Translations under genes and position numbers: made by a program
The notes under the pieces: generated by a model
What the model was told of the DNA's origin: nothing
Seen by the model: only the letters and a program-made list of their open reading frames with translations
Databases searched by the model: none
In this document: in pieces, positions 1 through 12,400 of the stretch
Position numbering within the stretch: position 1 is the first letter of the stretch
How the letters are laid out: the number at the start of each line of letters is the position of its first letter
Assembly (NCBI GenBank): GCA_016647705.1
Contig: CM028326.1
Location: forward strand, 23,327,901-23,391,900
Origin: Eucommia ulmoides
Lineage: Eukaryota > Streptophyta > Magnoliopsida > Garryales > Eucommiaceae
Length of the DNA stretch: 64,000 nt
Direction of reading: 5' to 3'

Positions 1-1163
1 GTGTGTAAAATGGTTTTACTTGGACTGTATAATTTTATAAATTATATGGATCAAGCAGGTTTGGGATGAGTTGAGGAAATGGATTTTCGTTAAATTATGG
101 TGGTTTTAAAAGGAAGTTGAAAAAAATGGTTTTGTTGAAATTAAATGATTTTCAAACGAAAATGAAAAATATGATTCTTGGATTAAAAGTCGGTTTTGGA
201 GAAAAAGAGGTGGATGTTGGAGATTTTGACGATATTGAGGAGACGAGGTTATTGATGTTGTTGATTTGATGATGTTGTTATCGATTTGACGATATTGTTG
301 ATTTTATCTGCTTCGGCAAAGTGTTGATTTTTATTGAGTTGTAGTTGGTGATGATGTTGTTGATTTGATGATGTTATTGATTTTATGTCCTACCGATGGG
401 TGGTCCGACAAATGATTATTGATATTATATCCAGCCAATGGGTGGTCTGGCATGTGGATATTGATATTATGACCTATCTAATGGGTGGTCCGGGCATATG
501 GTCATTTGTTCCGCTAGGAAGGCATATCCTACGGATGGTACGGTACCTTTGCAACTCCCGATCGTGAGGTTAAAACGATTATTATGGCTAGCTAGTGTGT
601 ATTGTGTTTGAGATGTGTGTTTGAGTTGTGGTGTTTTACGTATATTGGGTGATTTATTATTTATTATGGTGATTGGTATGATTTTATACTAGTTGGATTT
701 GAATGGAACTTATCTATATCGCTTTATTTTCACTGCTTATATACTGGAGATTTTACGAGCTATGTGGTGTTTATATACTTACGCTTGATCCATTTAGATG
801 TTGTAGAATGAAGCATTATTTTAAAATATTTTTAATAAGAAGGCAGTACACTCGTAGGTGAAATAGTTAGGAGTCGGTCAGTCCCCTACTGACGCTCAAT
901 AGAGTCATGCGGGTCACGCATTGGAGTCATATGAGTGTCTTTTGAGACGAGTTGTCAGAGGTGAATCTAAAGGAGGTTCATGAGATTTATTTTGTTGTTC
1001 TTATAATTTGGGACAAATGTATCCCTATAGTTTCAAATTAGTTCATAATGGCTAGATTAAATTTTGTATATTGTCGTGCAGTGGGTTGATTAGTCGGTCA
1101 AATGATGTCATGTTGACATCACGCCAGCCCCATGGTGATGGGTGTCTAGGGTGGGGTGTGACA
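1..1163 (+). repeat. LTR-like sequence, probably Ty3/gypsy, plus orientation
   Basis: No gene is visible. Around 385-560 there are tandem-like units with the phrase ATGGGTGGTC spaced about 40-75 bp apart, followed by CAACTCCCGATCGTGAGG. The same phrases occur in reverse complement at 1480-1700 and 2080-2285, so this is one repeat family in two orientations. The stretch ends with GGGGTGTGACA at about 1153-1163, a typical plant gypsy LTR end. The other end lies outside the window. The short open frame at 385-567 runs through the repeats and is not credible as a gene. Confidence 0.45.
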
Positions 1164-1264
1164 TTCTAGGTTGTCAATAACTACCCCGAAAAGTCTCAAT
1201 AATCACCCCAGCCTCCAACTCTACCTAACGCTAGTAGTGGACCAACATCTATCTGAATTATTTT

Positions 1265-2455
1265 AACGGTGCATTGTCCTCGTAATATAAAAATATTTTA
1301 TAGATCAAGTATTTTTATCAAAATTCACTTTCCAATAAAATATAATCACACCTGGCAGTATCTGAATCCCCACAAAAATATCATCATAATCGAACAACCA
1401 AATTGAAAAAGATAATCAACTCACTTTTATATAATAAAATACCATACTTTTTTGCTAGCCATATGATTGTTTACCTCACGATCGGGAGTTATAATGGTAC
1501 TATAACCTATACAACTGAGCAATCTAAGGTTGTCATCAGTGTCAGGGTCATTCAATATCTCCAATAGGAGGAGCAACCACCCTATAGGACTTGCTTGACA
1601 AGTAACAACATATATTCACCCTACAGGACTTGCCTGACAGGTAACAATATATATTCACATCTCACAGGACATGCCCTCCTGACGAGAAGACAACTATGGT
1701 ATAGTCAAATAATAAAAACCACTTTCCACATTTAAAAATTTACTTGATCCGCGTAACGTTATGAAATAATCCATTTTAATAAACCTTTTTTTTTTCACAT
1801 TTTAATATGAAAATATGATTTGACAATTTACATAGAAGACAATACACCCACATTATCATTGTACGGTCTTCGTAATAAGATAATTTATGGATCAAGTATA
1901 TTTATCAAATACCACTTTTCAAATATAATATAAATATAACCACACACTGAGTCGAAATAAAATTTCACCGCTATCATCATAATAAAATGATGCATTTAAA
2001 TCAACCAATCAAATTATTTTGATATATAATAAAATATCGCACACAAATTTCTCTGCTAGTCATAGGATCATTTCCCCTCATGATCGGGAGTTTCAACAGT
2101 ACCGTAACCTGTACAACTGTGTCATCTAAGGTGACTATCGTGCCAGGAACATTCAATATCTTCAATGGTAAGAGCAACCACCCCTGCACGACTTGCCTGA
2201 CAGGTAACAACGTATATCTACCCTGCAAGATTTGCCTGACAGGTAACAACTATATCCATCCTGCACGACTTGCCTGACAGGTAACAATTATGGCATAGCA
2301 GGATGATAAAAATCATTTTCCTCCTATAAAATTTAACTTAATCCATTAATCATCGTGAAACTGTCCATTTTCATCAACCCTTTTTTTTCACAATTTAATA
2401 TGAAAATATAATTTGACGATTTATATAGAAGACAGTAAACACCTTTATGTCAATC
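1265..2455 (-). repeat. Tandem duplication (~590-bp unit) of LTR-derived sequence
   Basis: Two diverged copies lie head to tail, roughly 1265-1855 and 1856-2455. Both contain, in order, an AATATAA..ATCAAGTAT segment, a TCATGATCGGGAGTT/TCACGATCGGGAGTT segment, several CCTGACAGGTAACAA units about 40 bp apart, and a poly-T segment before CACA(A/T)TTTAATATGAAAATAT. They are inverted relative to 380-560. The overlapping open frames on both strands at 2001-2277 are repeat artefacts. Confidence 0.6.
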
Positions 2456-3344
2456 TTTTTAATTCAACCATATATTCTATGATCCACGACTAACACAACA
2501 CTCACTAAGATTTATTTAACTTACTATAAGAAGTTTTATTAATCAAACGCCACCTAAAATGTTAGTATATTCAATTTAAAACTTGTAGGGTCCAAAGTGA
2601 AATAATGGTAACAACACATAGGTGTAAAGTGTTAAACCACCCCAAGAAAAACATGATGGTTGTCAATGCATGCAAATGTGCACCAACAATATAGTTTTCC
2701 CATGCAAATATAAGAGATACAAATGTCACTAAACCCCCTCCCCCCCTTTTTTTATCATTGTTATTATTTATTTATTTTTATTTGCAAAAGATGATCAGTA
2801 ATAGAAATCTTTCGAAAAATCATCACAGATTAGTAATAAATTTTTAAGTTTATCAACTACACCTTAGCCTTAATCCTAATTACGATATTTCTCACTTCAC
2901 ATCAAATTGCACAAAAGCACCACTATATACCTAAACTACCAACTTGAAGAATCAGCAAAGAAAAGTAGGCGCTATACAAGTAGTTGAACAACTGAACTAC
3001 CTTAGAATAATATTTCCCACCTAAGTTATATACAGTTCCTTACGTGCTAGATGATACAGTCAGAGTATAATTAGAATAAGTCATACACTTTCCCAGCAAA
3101 GGCTATCTTCCAAAAATAAATAAATGTTTCTTGAGCATCACAAAACAGATTTTATACTTATCTTAAAACTGAGTCGCTAGTTTACATGTCACACTGAACC
3201 GTCCAGTTACATGCTAATGAGCGAATTCTAAATGGTTAATTGCTTGGAAAATCGACACAACTAGTATAATACTAAACTCAATATTCTTGAAAAGTGCTCT
3301 AAATCACTTTCTATATATATAGAGAGAGAGAGAGAGAGAGCACC
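2456..3344. other. Unassigned AT-rich intergenic DNA
   Basis: I see no gene or recognisable element. There is a poly-C/poly-T run near 2730-2770 and an AG dinucleotide run at about 3321-3340. Confidence 0.5.
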
Positions 3345-4091
3345 TGTAACGACCCGATTTCTCAAGACTGCCACGCGATTTCTCCCCATGGAGAATAAAA
3401 ACTATAACAAAACGACTAATATTTCATTCTATAAAATTCGATAAGTTTTTTCCAAACGATGACAACAAGTAATCAATAATTCATTTTATAAAAAATATTT
3501 TGATTTACAATGCGGCAGGAATAATTATAATCATCAAATTATCACCTCAATTTCATAACCGTAAATAATAAATACAACTACTACAAATAGAAATTTCTAA
3601 TATAATTTTTGTCGCTGATTCGTTCTCACCGGCCTTACAATCAAAACTGTGGGGTTGTGAACCAACGCTTAGTAGAATTTCAACCCCTCTAATACGTGCA
3701 TTTAATTTGATGTAACAATTTAACACATAAACATGTATTACACATAATTTTCACATAATCATAATTATTTCATAAAATTTAACAGTTAAAATTTAATAAC
3801 AATACAAACATAAACCACACAATAGGAAAATTAAATATATATATTAAAAGAGTTAGAAATTATAGTTGAAATCTGAAACCAAAAGCTTAACCGTAATATT
3901 TTTCACTCTGAAAAATCATAAAACTGCAACTTTTTGCTAGTATATAGTTAATATATATATACACATACATATTCTCATATTCTCTTTCTCTTCTTTTTCT
4001 TTTTTTCCCTAATCCGTACATATGTATATACCATAAGTTTGGTTTTTTTATCACTTCTCCCTCTTACTACTATTATTATTATTATTATTAT

Positions 4092-4125
<34 letters not shown>

Positions 4126-4387
4126 TCATATAACACTTGTCAACACTTCAAACCCATGTATATAGATATGGCCAGAATCAATTCCTTAATAGGTAAGGAA
4201 ATTAAGAATTACACTTAGACCCCTTAATTATAAGGTAATTGATATTAGACTCAATAATTACACTTATCTCCCCAAAATTATCATATATATATATACACCA
4301 TAAATTTTCATAATACACAAAACAACCCAAAACTATTAAGTTTATATAAAATATTTTTTTTAAAATATAAATTTTCGAGATATTACA
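3345..4387 (+). repeat. Probable solo or truncated gypsy LTR (TGTAACGACCC ... ATTACA)
   Basis: It starts TGTAACGACCCGA and ends GAGATATTACA, the usual ends of a common class of plant gypsy LTRs. No convincing target-site duplication is seen (GCACC on the left, ATCAT on the right), so one end may be wrong. It holds a trinucleotide palindrome at about 4067-4123. It abuts, and probably truncates, the gypsy element to its right. Confidence 0.45.
4067..4123. repeat. (ATT)n(AAT)n palindromic microsatellite
   Basis: A run of ATT/TTA trinucleotides passes directly into AAT trinucleotides, giving a self-complementary stretch of about 55 bp inside the LTR-like sequence. Confidence 0.85.
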
Positions 4388-4830
4388 ATCATCCGCAACT
4401 CTAAATGTTGGGATGCCATTATTGGAGAATCATTCGCAACTCTGAGGGTCGAGATGTCATCTTATACAGAATCTCACGAGGTACATTGCCCTAAACACCT
4501 CTTTTATCAATAAGCAAAATTGTTATACTTGTACACACTTGAAACCTGGTTGTTCATTCTTTTCCTCTCTCTTTTGGTTGCTGTACGGATGTTAACATTA
4601 TGAAACCTAGTTCCGCAATCTAGAGCCTAATCGAGAGTGAGGGAAATATTCGAACAAAGGTCATAAGATAACCTCTGATGCCAGAGCCTGTCAACAAAAG
4701 CGTTCAGTGCCACGCTTTCAAGGAGATCATCGCACATGTTGGCTTCTCAGTTGAAGCGCTCGACGTAATCTTCCAAGGATTCACCCTACTCCTGCTGAAG
4801 AGAAAAGACATGGGCCATAGTCTTCGGCCT

Positions 4831-5062
4831 CTACCGGGAGTGACTGAAATAAGCCAAAAACAACTGCTCAATCTCCCAGAAAGTGAAGATTGATGTTGGC
4901 CTCAGGCCTTGGAACCAAGACCTCGCTACCCCTGAAAGGGTGATGGGAAAGGTTTTGCACAAGAAGGCTACAGAGGTCACATGCATGTCTATATGAGACT
5001 TAAACATGGACATGTAGTTGATCGGATCCAATATCTCGTCATATGGACTCATATGGGGTGAG
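4831..5062 (-). pseudogene. Gypsy gag fragment
   Basis: The minus-strand reading frame (about 73 residues) has the core of the plant retrotransposon gag domain: YDEILDPINYMSMFKSHID, then FPITLSGVARSWFQGL, then FWEIEQLFLAYF. This matches the usual order in which a 'YDG..DP..H...F' segment is followed by 'F...L.G.A..WF..L' and 'F..L...F...F'. Only this part of gag is open. No protease or reverse transcriptase follows. It lies in the truncated gypsy element and is not functional. Confidence 0.75.
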
Positions 5063-5162
5063 TAAAGTGTCTCGATACGACCTCTTCCAAAACTTCTTCT
5101 ACAAATAGAAATCTCACTTCCATAACGTTCACCATCTGGAGACAGCCTTCCTTGTCAGTAAG

Positions 5163-6900
5163 TGGTAGCGTGGGAAAAACACACCGCTACTTACACTCAC
5201 AAGTATACGAGGTCTCAAGTTTTAGTATAGTGTGATCGTTAAGATCGGGTTATTGTATCCACAGGGATTGTTGTCGTTACTATCGAATACCGCGTTTGTC
5301 GTGACCTAATTTTATCTAGGCGAAAAATAAATGTATTTAATTAATTAAACTAATATTAATATATCCTAAATTAACTACACTATTATGTTAATATGTTTTA
5401 GGGTAAAGAACTGCATAGGGATTAACATGTTTACAAATACGTGTTCAATTTTGATTTACTCGCGTTTATGTTGTTCGACCTATTTGACAACCTCGGTACG
5501 TAAACTCCACCGCCATCTCTTCCGAGTGTAAGACGGGGGAATACATGCCTTCGAGTCAACGAAGAAGTCTCCCCCAACGTCTTAACAACCCTAGGTCACG
5601 TGAGTCTAGCCCAGCGTCATTGATTGCACACAATCCAACTCCCTCCTAGGTTATTGGATCGTCGTGTTGTATTTACCCTATCGACAATCTCCGTTCTAAA
5701 ACTCCTTCTCCACCTCTTCCGAGTGTAAGACAAGGAATATAACGCAACTTCGAGTCAACGAAAAGGTCCCCCTCAACGTTTTTACGACCCTAGGTAGCGT
5801 GTGTCTAGCCCCACGTCATCGATTGTCCACGATTCAAACCCCGACCGGGTAATAGAATCGTGGCGTTTGTTTACCCTAATCCGAATCCGGGGTTTTGTCA
5901 AAACCCCGTATTCTCCATTTATCAATCCAAGCATAATAAACAAACAATACGATAAATACAATCAAACTACGAAGAACAATCACAAACGAAACACCGAAAT
6001 CATCCAAACAACGTATTTATAAATTATATGTTAATCCCTACTACAATCCATATTTAGCTCGGGGCCATTGTCGCATATACAAGAAAATAACGAGCTAAAC
6101 ATGCTCACATACTCCTAAGATGAATAAATAAGGAAAAACGATCGAAGAACGATCGAAGAACTTAGCCTCGTCTTAAGATAAACCGCTAAGAACGCTCCAC
6201 GATTGATTCGCCGTCTTCTCCACTTCGGGATGCGAGCTCCACATCTAAAATTCCTAACCCTTGGCTTAACTATAGCCTAAGGGGATCCAAAATACAAGAG
6301 AGATGAGAGAGATTCGGCCAAAGGGGGAGGAGAGGGGATATTTATAGCAAAAACATCCTAAAAATATCTAAAAATATCTCAAGACTGTGCAGGGAAAATC
6401 TACCTAGGCGGTGGAAATTGCGCCTAGGCGGAGTTAGGTTGGTTAAGTCTGATCGCCTGGGTGGTGAAGTAGGCGGTGGACTGGAGAACATTCTGTTGGA
6501 TTTTTACCTAGACGGTAGAAATTCCGCCTAGGCGAGCGGCTGTCAGTAGCCCTTCTTCGTCCTCTGCTGGATTTTTGCCTAAGCGGTAGAATTTCTGCTC
6601 CGGCGGTCGTCCGTCAGCAACATTTTGCTCTTCTCTGCATTTTCACCGCTTAAGCGGTGGTCTGGACGCTTAAGCGGTGGGCCTGTTTCGTCTTTTAGCC
6701 TCCGAGCTTGTTTATCCACCGTAACTTCAAACCGCTTTGGTTCGATCTCATCATTTTAGCTCCAGTTTCCTATCTTTTTTACCCACACACCTGAGTTATA
6801 CAAAAAGTATAAATACTAATTAAAACATAATAAAAATAACTATAAACATATTCGAAAACTAACCAATTCGGATTGGAAATAGATAGATTTTTCACACCTA
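5163..6900. mobile_element. 1738-bp insertion flanked by 8-bp direct repeat TCAGTAAG
   Basis: TCAGTAAG occurs at 5155-5162 and again at 6901-6908, and the gypsy sequence reads on smoothly when the insert is removed. The left end is TGGTAGCGTGGGAAAAA and the right end is TTTTTCACACCTA, which are weakly inverted-repeat-like. Inside are a ~195-bp imperfect tandem duplication (about 5470-5655 and 5660-5860, both with CTCTTCCGAGTGTAAGAC), a phrase reading TTGTATCCACAGGGATTGT, and a cluster of palindromic CGCCTAGGCG-type motifs at 6400-6690. No protein is recognised. An 8-bp duplication suggests hAT, but the interior does not decide the class. Confidence 0.65.
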
Positions 6901-7092
6901 TCAGTAAGGCAGTGCTCCATGGCTTCCCATCTCGGGGCTCCCATTATATATGACAGCCCGCAGCTCGGACCACAGTGTGACAAGAGTGAAACGAGTAGGA
7001 TCCAAATTCAAATTCGAACCAGCCTTAAGGTCAGACCTGGTTAGCCGATGCAAAGATCGACCGTCGAGAGACACTGACAGGTCCCTTGCTAC

Positions 7093-8069
7093 TAGGGGTG
7101 ATTATGGGTCTGGGGGCTCGTTCGGCCCATCCAGCCCGACCCTATATTTTTAGGGCTTGGGCTTGTGTTTTGAGCCCATGGACAGGACCTGAGCTTGAAA
7201 ATACAAGCCCGACCAATTTTAGGGTCGGGCTTGGGCATGACCATTTTCTTTTAGGGCCGATTTGGCTCGATTATTTTTTAATAATATATATATATATATA
7301 TAACTTACCCATGTGACAATGTTTTTTCCCCTCTTTTTTGCTTTGTTGACCTCCTTGAAAAGTAGGTTTGTCTCAATTTTTTATTTAGTTTTTCTTTGTT
7401 TAGTGGGTTATCATGAAACCCACTATGTTTTTCTTTTTCTTGGCTTGGCATTTAAGGGAATTGACAAAGAGCATTTTTGGTTTTGTCTCTACCCAACTCC
7501 AATGGCTTTAGTGGTTAGTGGTTTATGAATTCCTCACTTCATCAAATTCTCCCTCACTGCCGCTATCGTTCTTTGCTTCGTGCAACTGTCGTTCATCAAC
7601 TTCATAGTCTTCGATCACGGTGTTTGTTGTGTCTGATCATTTGTCGATTACTCAATTTAGGTAATAAATTGTTCGTTGTTGCCGATCTATTATTAAACGA
7701 ATAGATCTAGGGTTTAGTGTTCTATTAATGCTTTGGTAAACTAGATATGTTCGTTTAGTAGTAGATCTGTTTGTTTAATAATCGTGTTCTTCTGTACAAA
7801 CCCTAAATCTATCTATTTATGCTTCTGTTTACAATTTGTTTAGTGTTTTGTTCTTCAGATTTAATTATAATGTATTTTATATTTTTTAATGGTTATTTTA
7901 TCAAAAAAAAAAATTAATTATAATTAAAAATTATAGGGTCGGGCTTGGGCTGGAAATTTTTGTTTAGGGCTAAGCTTGGACAAAATAATAGGGCCCAGCT
8001 ATAGGGTCGAGCCTTCCATTTTCTTGTAATAGCCGAGGCTGAGCCCAACCCGACCCATGACCACCCCTA
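7093..8069. mobile_element. hAT-like non-autonomous element (MITE)
   Basis: It starts TAGGGGTGATTATGGGTC and ends GACCCATGACCACCCCTA, which are near-perfect inverted repeats. The flanks CTTGCTAC and CTTGTTGT agree at 5 of 8 positions, so they are a possible but decayed 8-bp duplication. Subterminal GGGCTTGGGCTTG-type repeats appear in both orientations (7150-7250, 7940-8050). No transposase is present. It sits in the leader of the truncated gypsy element. Related ends occur at about 26970, 31375, 32993 and 33370. Confidence 0.7.
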
Positions 8070-8638
8070 CTTGTTGTATGTCCGAGCAACGGAGGAGGTG
8101 GAGATCTTGGTGTTGTCAGAGGGCCCTCTCCAGCCCTGCAGACTCGTGGTCGTGAAGCAGAGGGCAGTCCCTAGGCGCGTGCCCATTCATAGATGCCATA
8201 CGAATGTCTTCGTCTTGGGGTCACTCCTAGAGCCCTACGGTTTAGGGAGCTGGTCCCCCCTAGATGGATGGCAGCAGTAGGCGCACGAGGAAAAGCTATA
8301 CACACGACTTGAACTCACCCATTCGATGCCCAAGGAGATTAATCCAAGATGCTTCCGCAACTTCTGAGGTTTGTCCCATATAAAAGTCCCAGGGGCAAAG
8401 TAGATGGACCTGCCTGGTCCAGGGGGGTGGTTATCCTCGTTAGTAGGAGCTAAGGGGTTGACCTTAGAGCTTTTGACATATCTTTTGATTATTCTTGAAG
8501 AAAATAGCTACTCGTGGTAGGAGATTCTATTTCATGTTTATTTGTCTGACTAGACCTTGTGATCATCCAGACTCAACTAAGTAGGGGAGCAATGATTAGG
8601 AGAAGGATTTTTGCATGGTTTCATAAACGGTGCCAAAA

Positions 8639-9406
8639 TATTGGTGTCCCAAAGTGCCAAACACCTCGAATATAATCCAATCAAGAATAGGTAGGTCCTT
8701 CTGCTGAGGTGGAGTTACTGAGTTGAAGCTAGAGATAAAAAAATTTCAAGTGAACTATAACTAACTAATAGGGATCTGGCTAGCTGGAGTCTAGAGTCCT
8801 TCCCTTCAAGGAGCTGTACCTGCACAAGGCCTGGCCGGGATTTGTCCCGACGAAACCCCTTCGGCATGAGAGTAAAAGTTCAGCGAAAAAAAGTTACAGA
8901 AATGCGTCATGTATGTAAATGAGCATTGAGCGTTACCTTGAGCTTGCATAACCCCTGGTATTTATAGGCGTTGAAGATGATTAGTTTTACCTAATTGGGC
9001 CTAAACACAATTAATTAGGTAAAACCATGTATTTAGAAAATAATCTGAGGCGTTCATGAGATAATCATTAGGCTTGGGCTTTTGGGCCCATTTAGAGAAG
9101 CCCGTGGGCCTTTGTCAGGCATTTGGAAATGAGCTTGTGGAGAAACTCGGAGATCTATGGAGTTCTGGTGGATAAGTCCCTGAAGTTGACCATCCAGGGG
9201 CACGGCATAGAGTTTTGGGCGGTAGTGCCCCCGTGAGGCACATTACTCCTTCTTAGGTACAAAGGAAATTCTATGGAAGGAGCCTTAATCAGTGCATGCT
9301 CCTGCGTGGCACTCTAAACTCTAGAATGTGGTCACGTCACAACGATGGTAGACACGTGGCTGGGGTCTTAGTATTGACTTGGTGACATCCAAAAATACCC
9401 TCATCA
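8639..9406 (-). repeat. 5' LTR of the truncated gypsy element
   Basis: On the minus strand it begins TGATGAGGGTATTTTTGGATG at 9406 and ends CACCAATA at 8639, next to the primer-binding sequence. It matches the LTRs at 27757-28265 and 30658-31175 (shared AGGTGGAGTTACTGAGTTG, TGAGCTTG and CAAAAATACCCTCATCA segments). Confidence 0.65.
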
Positions 9407-12400
9407 TATATAATAAAAATTCTTTATAACTAATTTTCCAACACTTCAATCTCTTCCAAAATCATTCTATTATTTTCAGAAAACATTTAAACATATTTAA
9501 GAATTATTTAAAATGAATAATTTTGAAGAACAGTTTGAATTTGAACTAAAATGTGAGATTTTTTTAATTTATATTTTTTGCACCGAACGGTTGACTGGAA
9601 AAAAGTGTTGGTCGGCTGCTCTTATCAAAAGTTTAAAATTTTCAACTTCCTTCCTCAATCAGCTGATAACATGGATAATGTTCATCGACTTTTTTTGTGC
9701 GCCTTTGGATCCTATTGAACCCTTGTCCAAGACAGTCAACTAGTTTGAACAATTGATACCTTAATTTCATTTGATTTTCAAATCAAAGGGTCTTCTACTT
9801 GGTTTAGGTTACCGGTTTGGACAATTCGGCCAACCAATTTAATTAATCTTTCAATCCAAATGTCTCCTAATCAACTCAGTTGACTATAGGGCTTGGTCGA
9901 CTAATTTCACCAAAACATCTCATGCAACATATTTTCAAATTCATTTCAAGTTATGATGATCTAATCGAAAGAAATGGTTATTAGAATACTAGATTTACAT
10001 AGCGGAATATAAAAAAAATGAAATCAATTTTAATATCTGTAATTTCATAATGTAGGATATGTTTATATTAACATAAGAAAAATAAATATATTAACATAAT
10101 CTAGTACGATGAAAGTCTTACACCTTTTCGTGCACTTTAGGGGGTAGTTCCTGAGGCTTGATTTGTAATGGCTCTTTAGAGAACGGCATGAATTGATCCC
10201 CAAGCAAAGATTGATTTGATTTTCTTACAAATGACACAAATGTATCATCCCTAATAGTATTCACACGAGGAAATCCGTACAATTAGTGTCTGTATAAAAT
10301 CTAAGAAATTGATTCTAATTCTATAGATTTAGGATAGTTTGTCTTTGATTCTAGGAGGTAATAAGAAGCAAAATTGTAAAGCAATAAAGGAAAGAGAGGA
10401 AGGCTGAAACTTAACATATATAGGGGCAGCTAATGTATGGTATCCCCTATTTACATATTCTGCAGGGTTAAAACCCTAGACTTCCCTATTAAAACCCTAA
10501 ACTCCCTTTTTTCATATATTTCTCTTTGGTCGATTACCCTAGACTCCGTGCGATCAGTCGCCTTTGTTCCAGTATACATTACTTTGTGCTTAATTGTTTA
10601 AATCTTGGAACATGTATATTATGTGCTTAATTGAAAAAGACTAGATCATGCTTTACATGCTCCAACTTTTTGGTCTAGACAACGTATATCGATGTTTGGT
10701 GAGATGATTAATCTATTTGCATGCCACCTATATATATTTTGAAGTTGTTTATATTGATCATATCTCTAGATGTTAAAGTATATAAAATTAACTTCGTGAT
10801 AAAAATAAATTGGATTTTCAAATTGTGATTTCTAAAAGTTAAATTCATTACATGTGAAATCCAACATTTTGAGAAAATTTAGAGAGTTTTCTAAGATAAA
10901 TCAAAAAGATTTTCTACTTAATCATGAATTTATTGAAATTGGTATATTGGACAAAAAAACATTGCACCGCTGATGAGCTTAAGTTACTCATCGAGATCTT
11001 AAATCCCCTGCATACCACTCTAATACGAGGTAAGCAAAATTGGGCGTTTTCACTAGGCACTCTAAGAGTTAAATTTTTCTCTTAAAAATTATCTTAATTT
11101 TATATTGAAAGTCATACATGTTATATGCCAAGTTCAATGGGTTAAATTGATTATTTGCAAAAACTGATTGCTGGAAGGAAGAAAAAGGTAGAATAGATTT
11201 ACATCGTTTTTAGATTTGAGTGGGGAGGGACCCTTACCATTATTAATATGAGAGGAATTTAATTAATTTGAGAAAGGAATAAACCACCAAGGAGCTAACG
11301 CCAACCATTTGTGAAAGGTTGAGTAGGGCAAATATCGTATGAGTAGAAGAACTCACAGAAAGAGGCGAAAAAGAGAGGTGAAATCCAAATTTGAACATCC
11401 AAGTATAAAGACAAACTTCACCATTTTGGGGAGTTTGAGGACGTTTGAGTTTTTCAGAAACCCTAATAGTGACAGAAGAAAGAATTTCAAAATTTTCGAG
11501 AAACGAAGCCAAGAAATCTTTAGGGAATATGGGGGGTATGGTCAACCCAAGCTAAGGAGATGTCATAAGAAGAGATATTATTTGCAGTAGCAGAACTAGC
11601 AAGGACAATTTTAAGTTGATTTTCTACTTTGGCCATGGAATTAAGAATTGACAGTGAAGGACAAGAACGGTGAAAAATGCAAGTGACAAATTGATAATTA
11701 ACCTAGAAGAAGAGTTGAAATGATACTTACAATTAAGGGAGTCTGGATTTGACTTCTTGTCTTTGTCAATCAACCCAAGGCAACAAAGGGGAAAATTATG
11801 AGAGTGGATTCACCCACAATCTACGAGATAGATATAACCGACAAAACGTAGTGGGCCTGAGCTAAACAGACCCATATATAATGTTAGGTAATTAGATGTC
11901 GGACGATGTCCTTGAATAAGTAAGCCTGTGTCTAGGAATAGAGAGGACTAAATGTGGGCTTGAGATAAACAATCCCTAAAAGATCTAATATAATGGGAAT
12001 TACTTGGGATAAAACAAGGCCCAAGAGTAATATTCAAAATATCCATACGTAAGTTAGATATCGGTGAGATATTAAAGACGTTGATTAGGTAAAAGATTGT
12101 GAGAATGAGGGGATTCAGGTAAGATTTCGGTTTATAAATATAGAGAATTCTAGGTTTCAATACATAATTCTAATATCACTTAATTATTGATTAATTTATT
12201 CAAGCCGAAGGGCATTCGGCCAATACCACAGCGATATCCCAAGTATTTTTCTTAAGTTTTGAAAGTGTTAATCATTGAGTTGGAAATTAATAGCACTGTG
12301 GATTTTCAACAATATCAGTGGTCTTGGCTGGTGAAAATGATTATGGTGTATGAACATTGTTCTTGGCTGGTGAAAATGATTATGGTGTATGAACATTGTT

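Larger units (their letters stand above)
4388..9406 (-). mobile_element. Truncated Ty3/gypsy retrotransposon, nested with two later insertions
   Basis: Read on the minus strand, this has a 5' LTR (8639-9406), a primer-binding-type sequence TTTTGGCACCG (near 8626-8638), an untranslated leader (8070-8625 and 6909-7092) and a gag fragment (5062-4831). The leader at 8070-8640 matches 30130-30660 of the element at 27757-31175, so both belong to one family. The repeats at 4388-4480 (CATCCGCAACTC type) match the minisatellite at 29585-29840. Two later insertions, 5163-6900 and 7093-8069, interrupt it. Pol and the 3' LTR are absent, and the left side stops at the LTR-like sequence ending at 4387. Confidence 0.65.

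Noticed and set aside
385..567. 60-codon open frame near the window start
   Set aside because: It follows the period of an LTR repeat, has no motif, and the same repeat is broken elsewhere.
2001..2277. Overlapping open frames on both strands
   Set aside because: They run through short tandem repeats of the LTR-derived block; repeat structure alone explains them.
7313..7528. 71-codon hydrophobic open frame
   Set aside because: It lies inside a hAT-type MITE, is T-rich, and has no recognisable family or initiation context.
11243..11590. 100- and 83-codon open frames on opposite strands
   Set aside because: They overlap, have no motif on either strand, and no splice partners were found.
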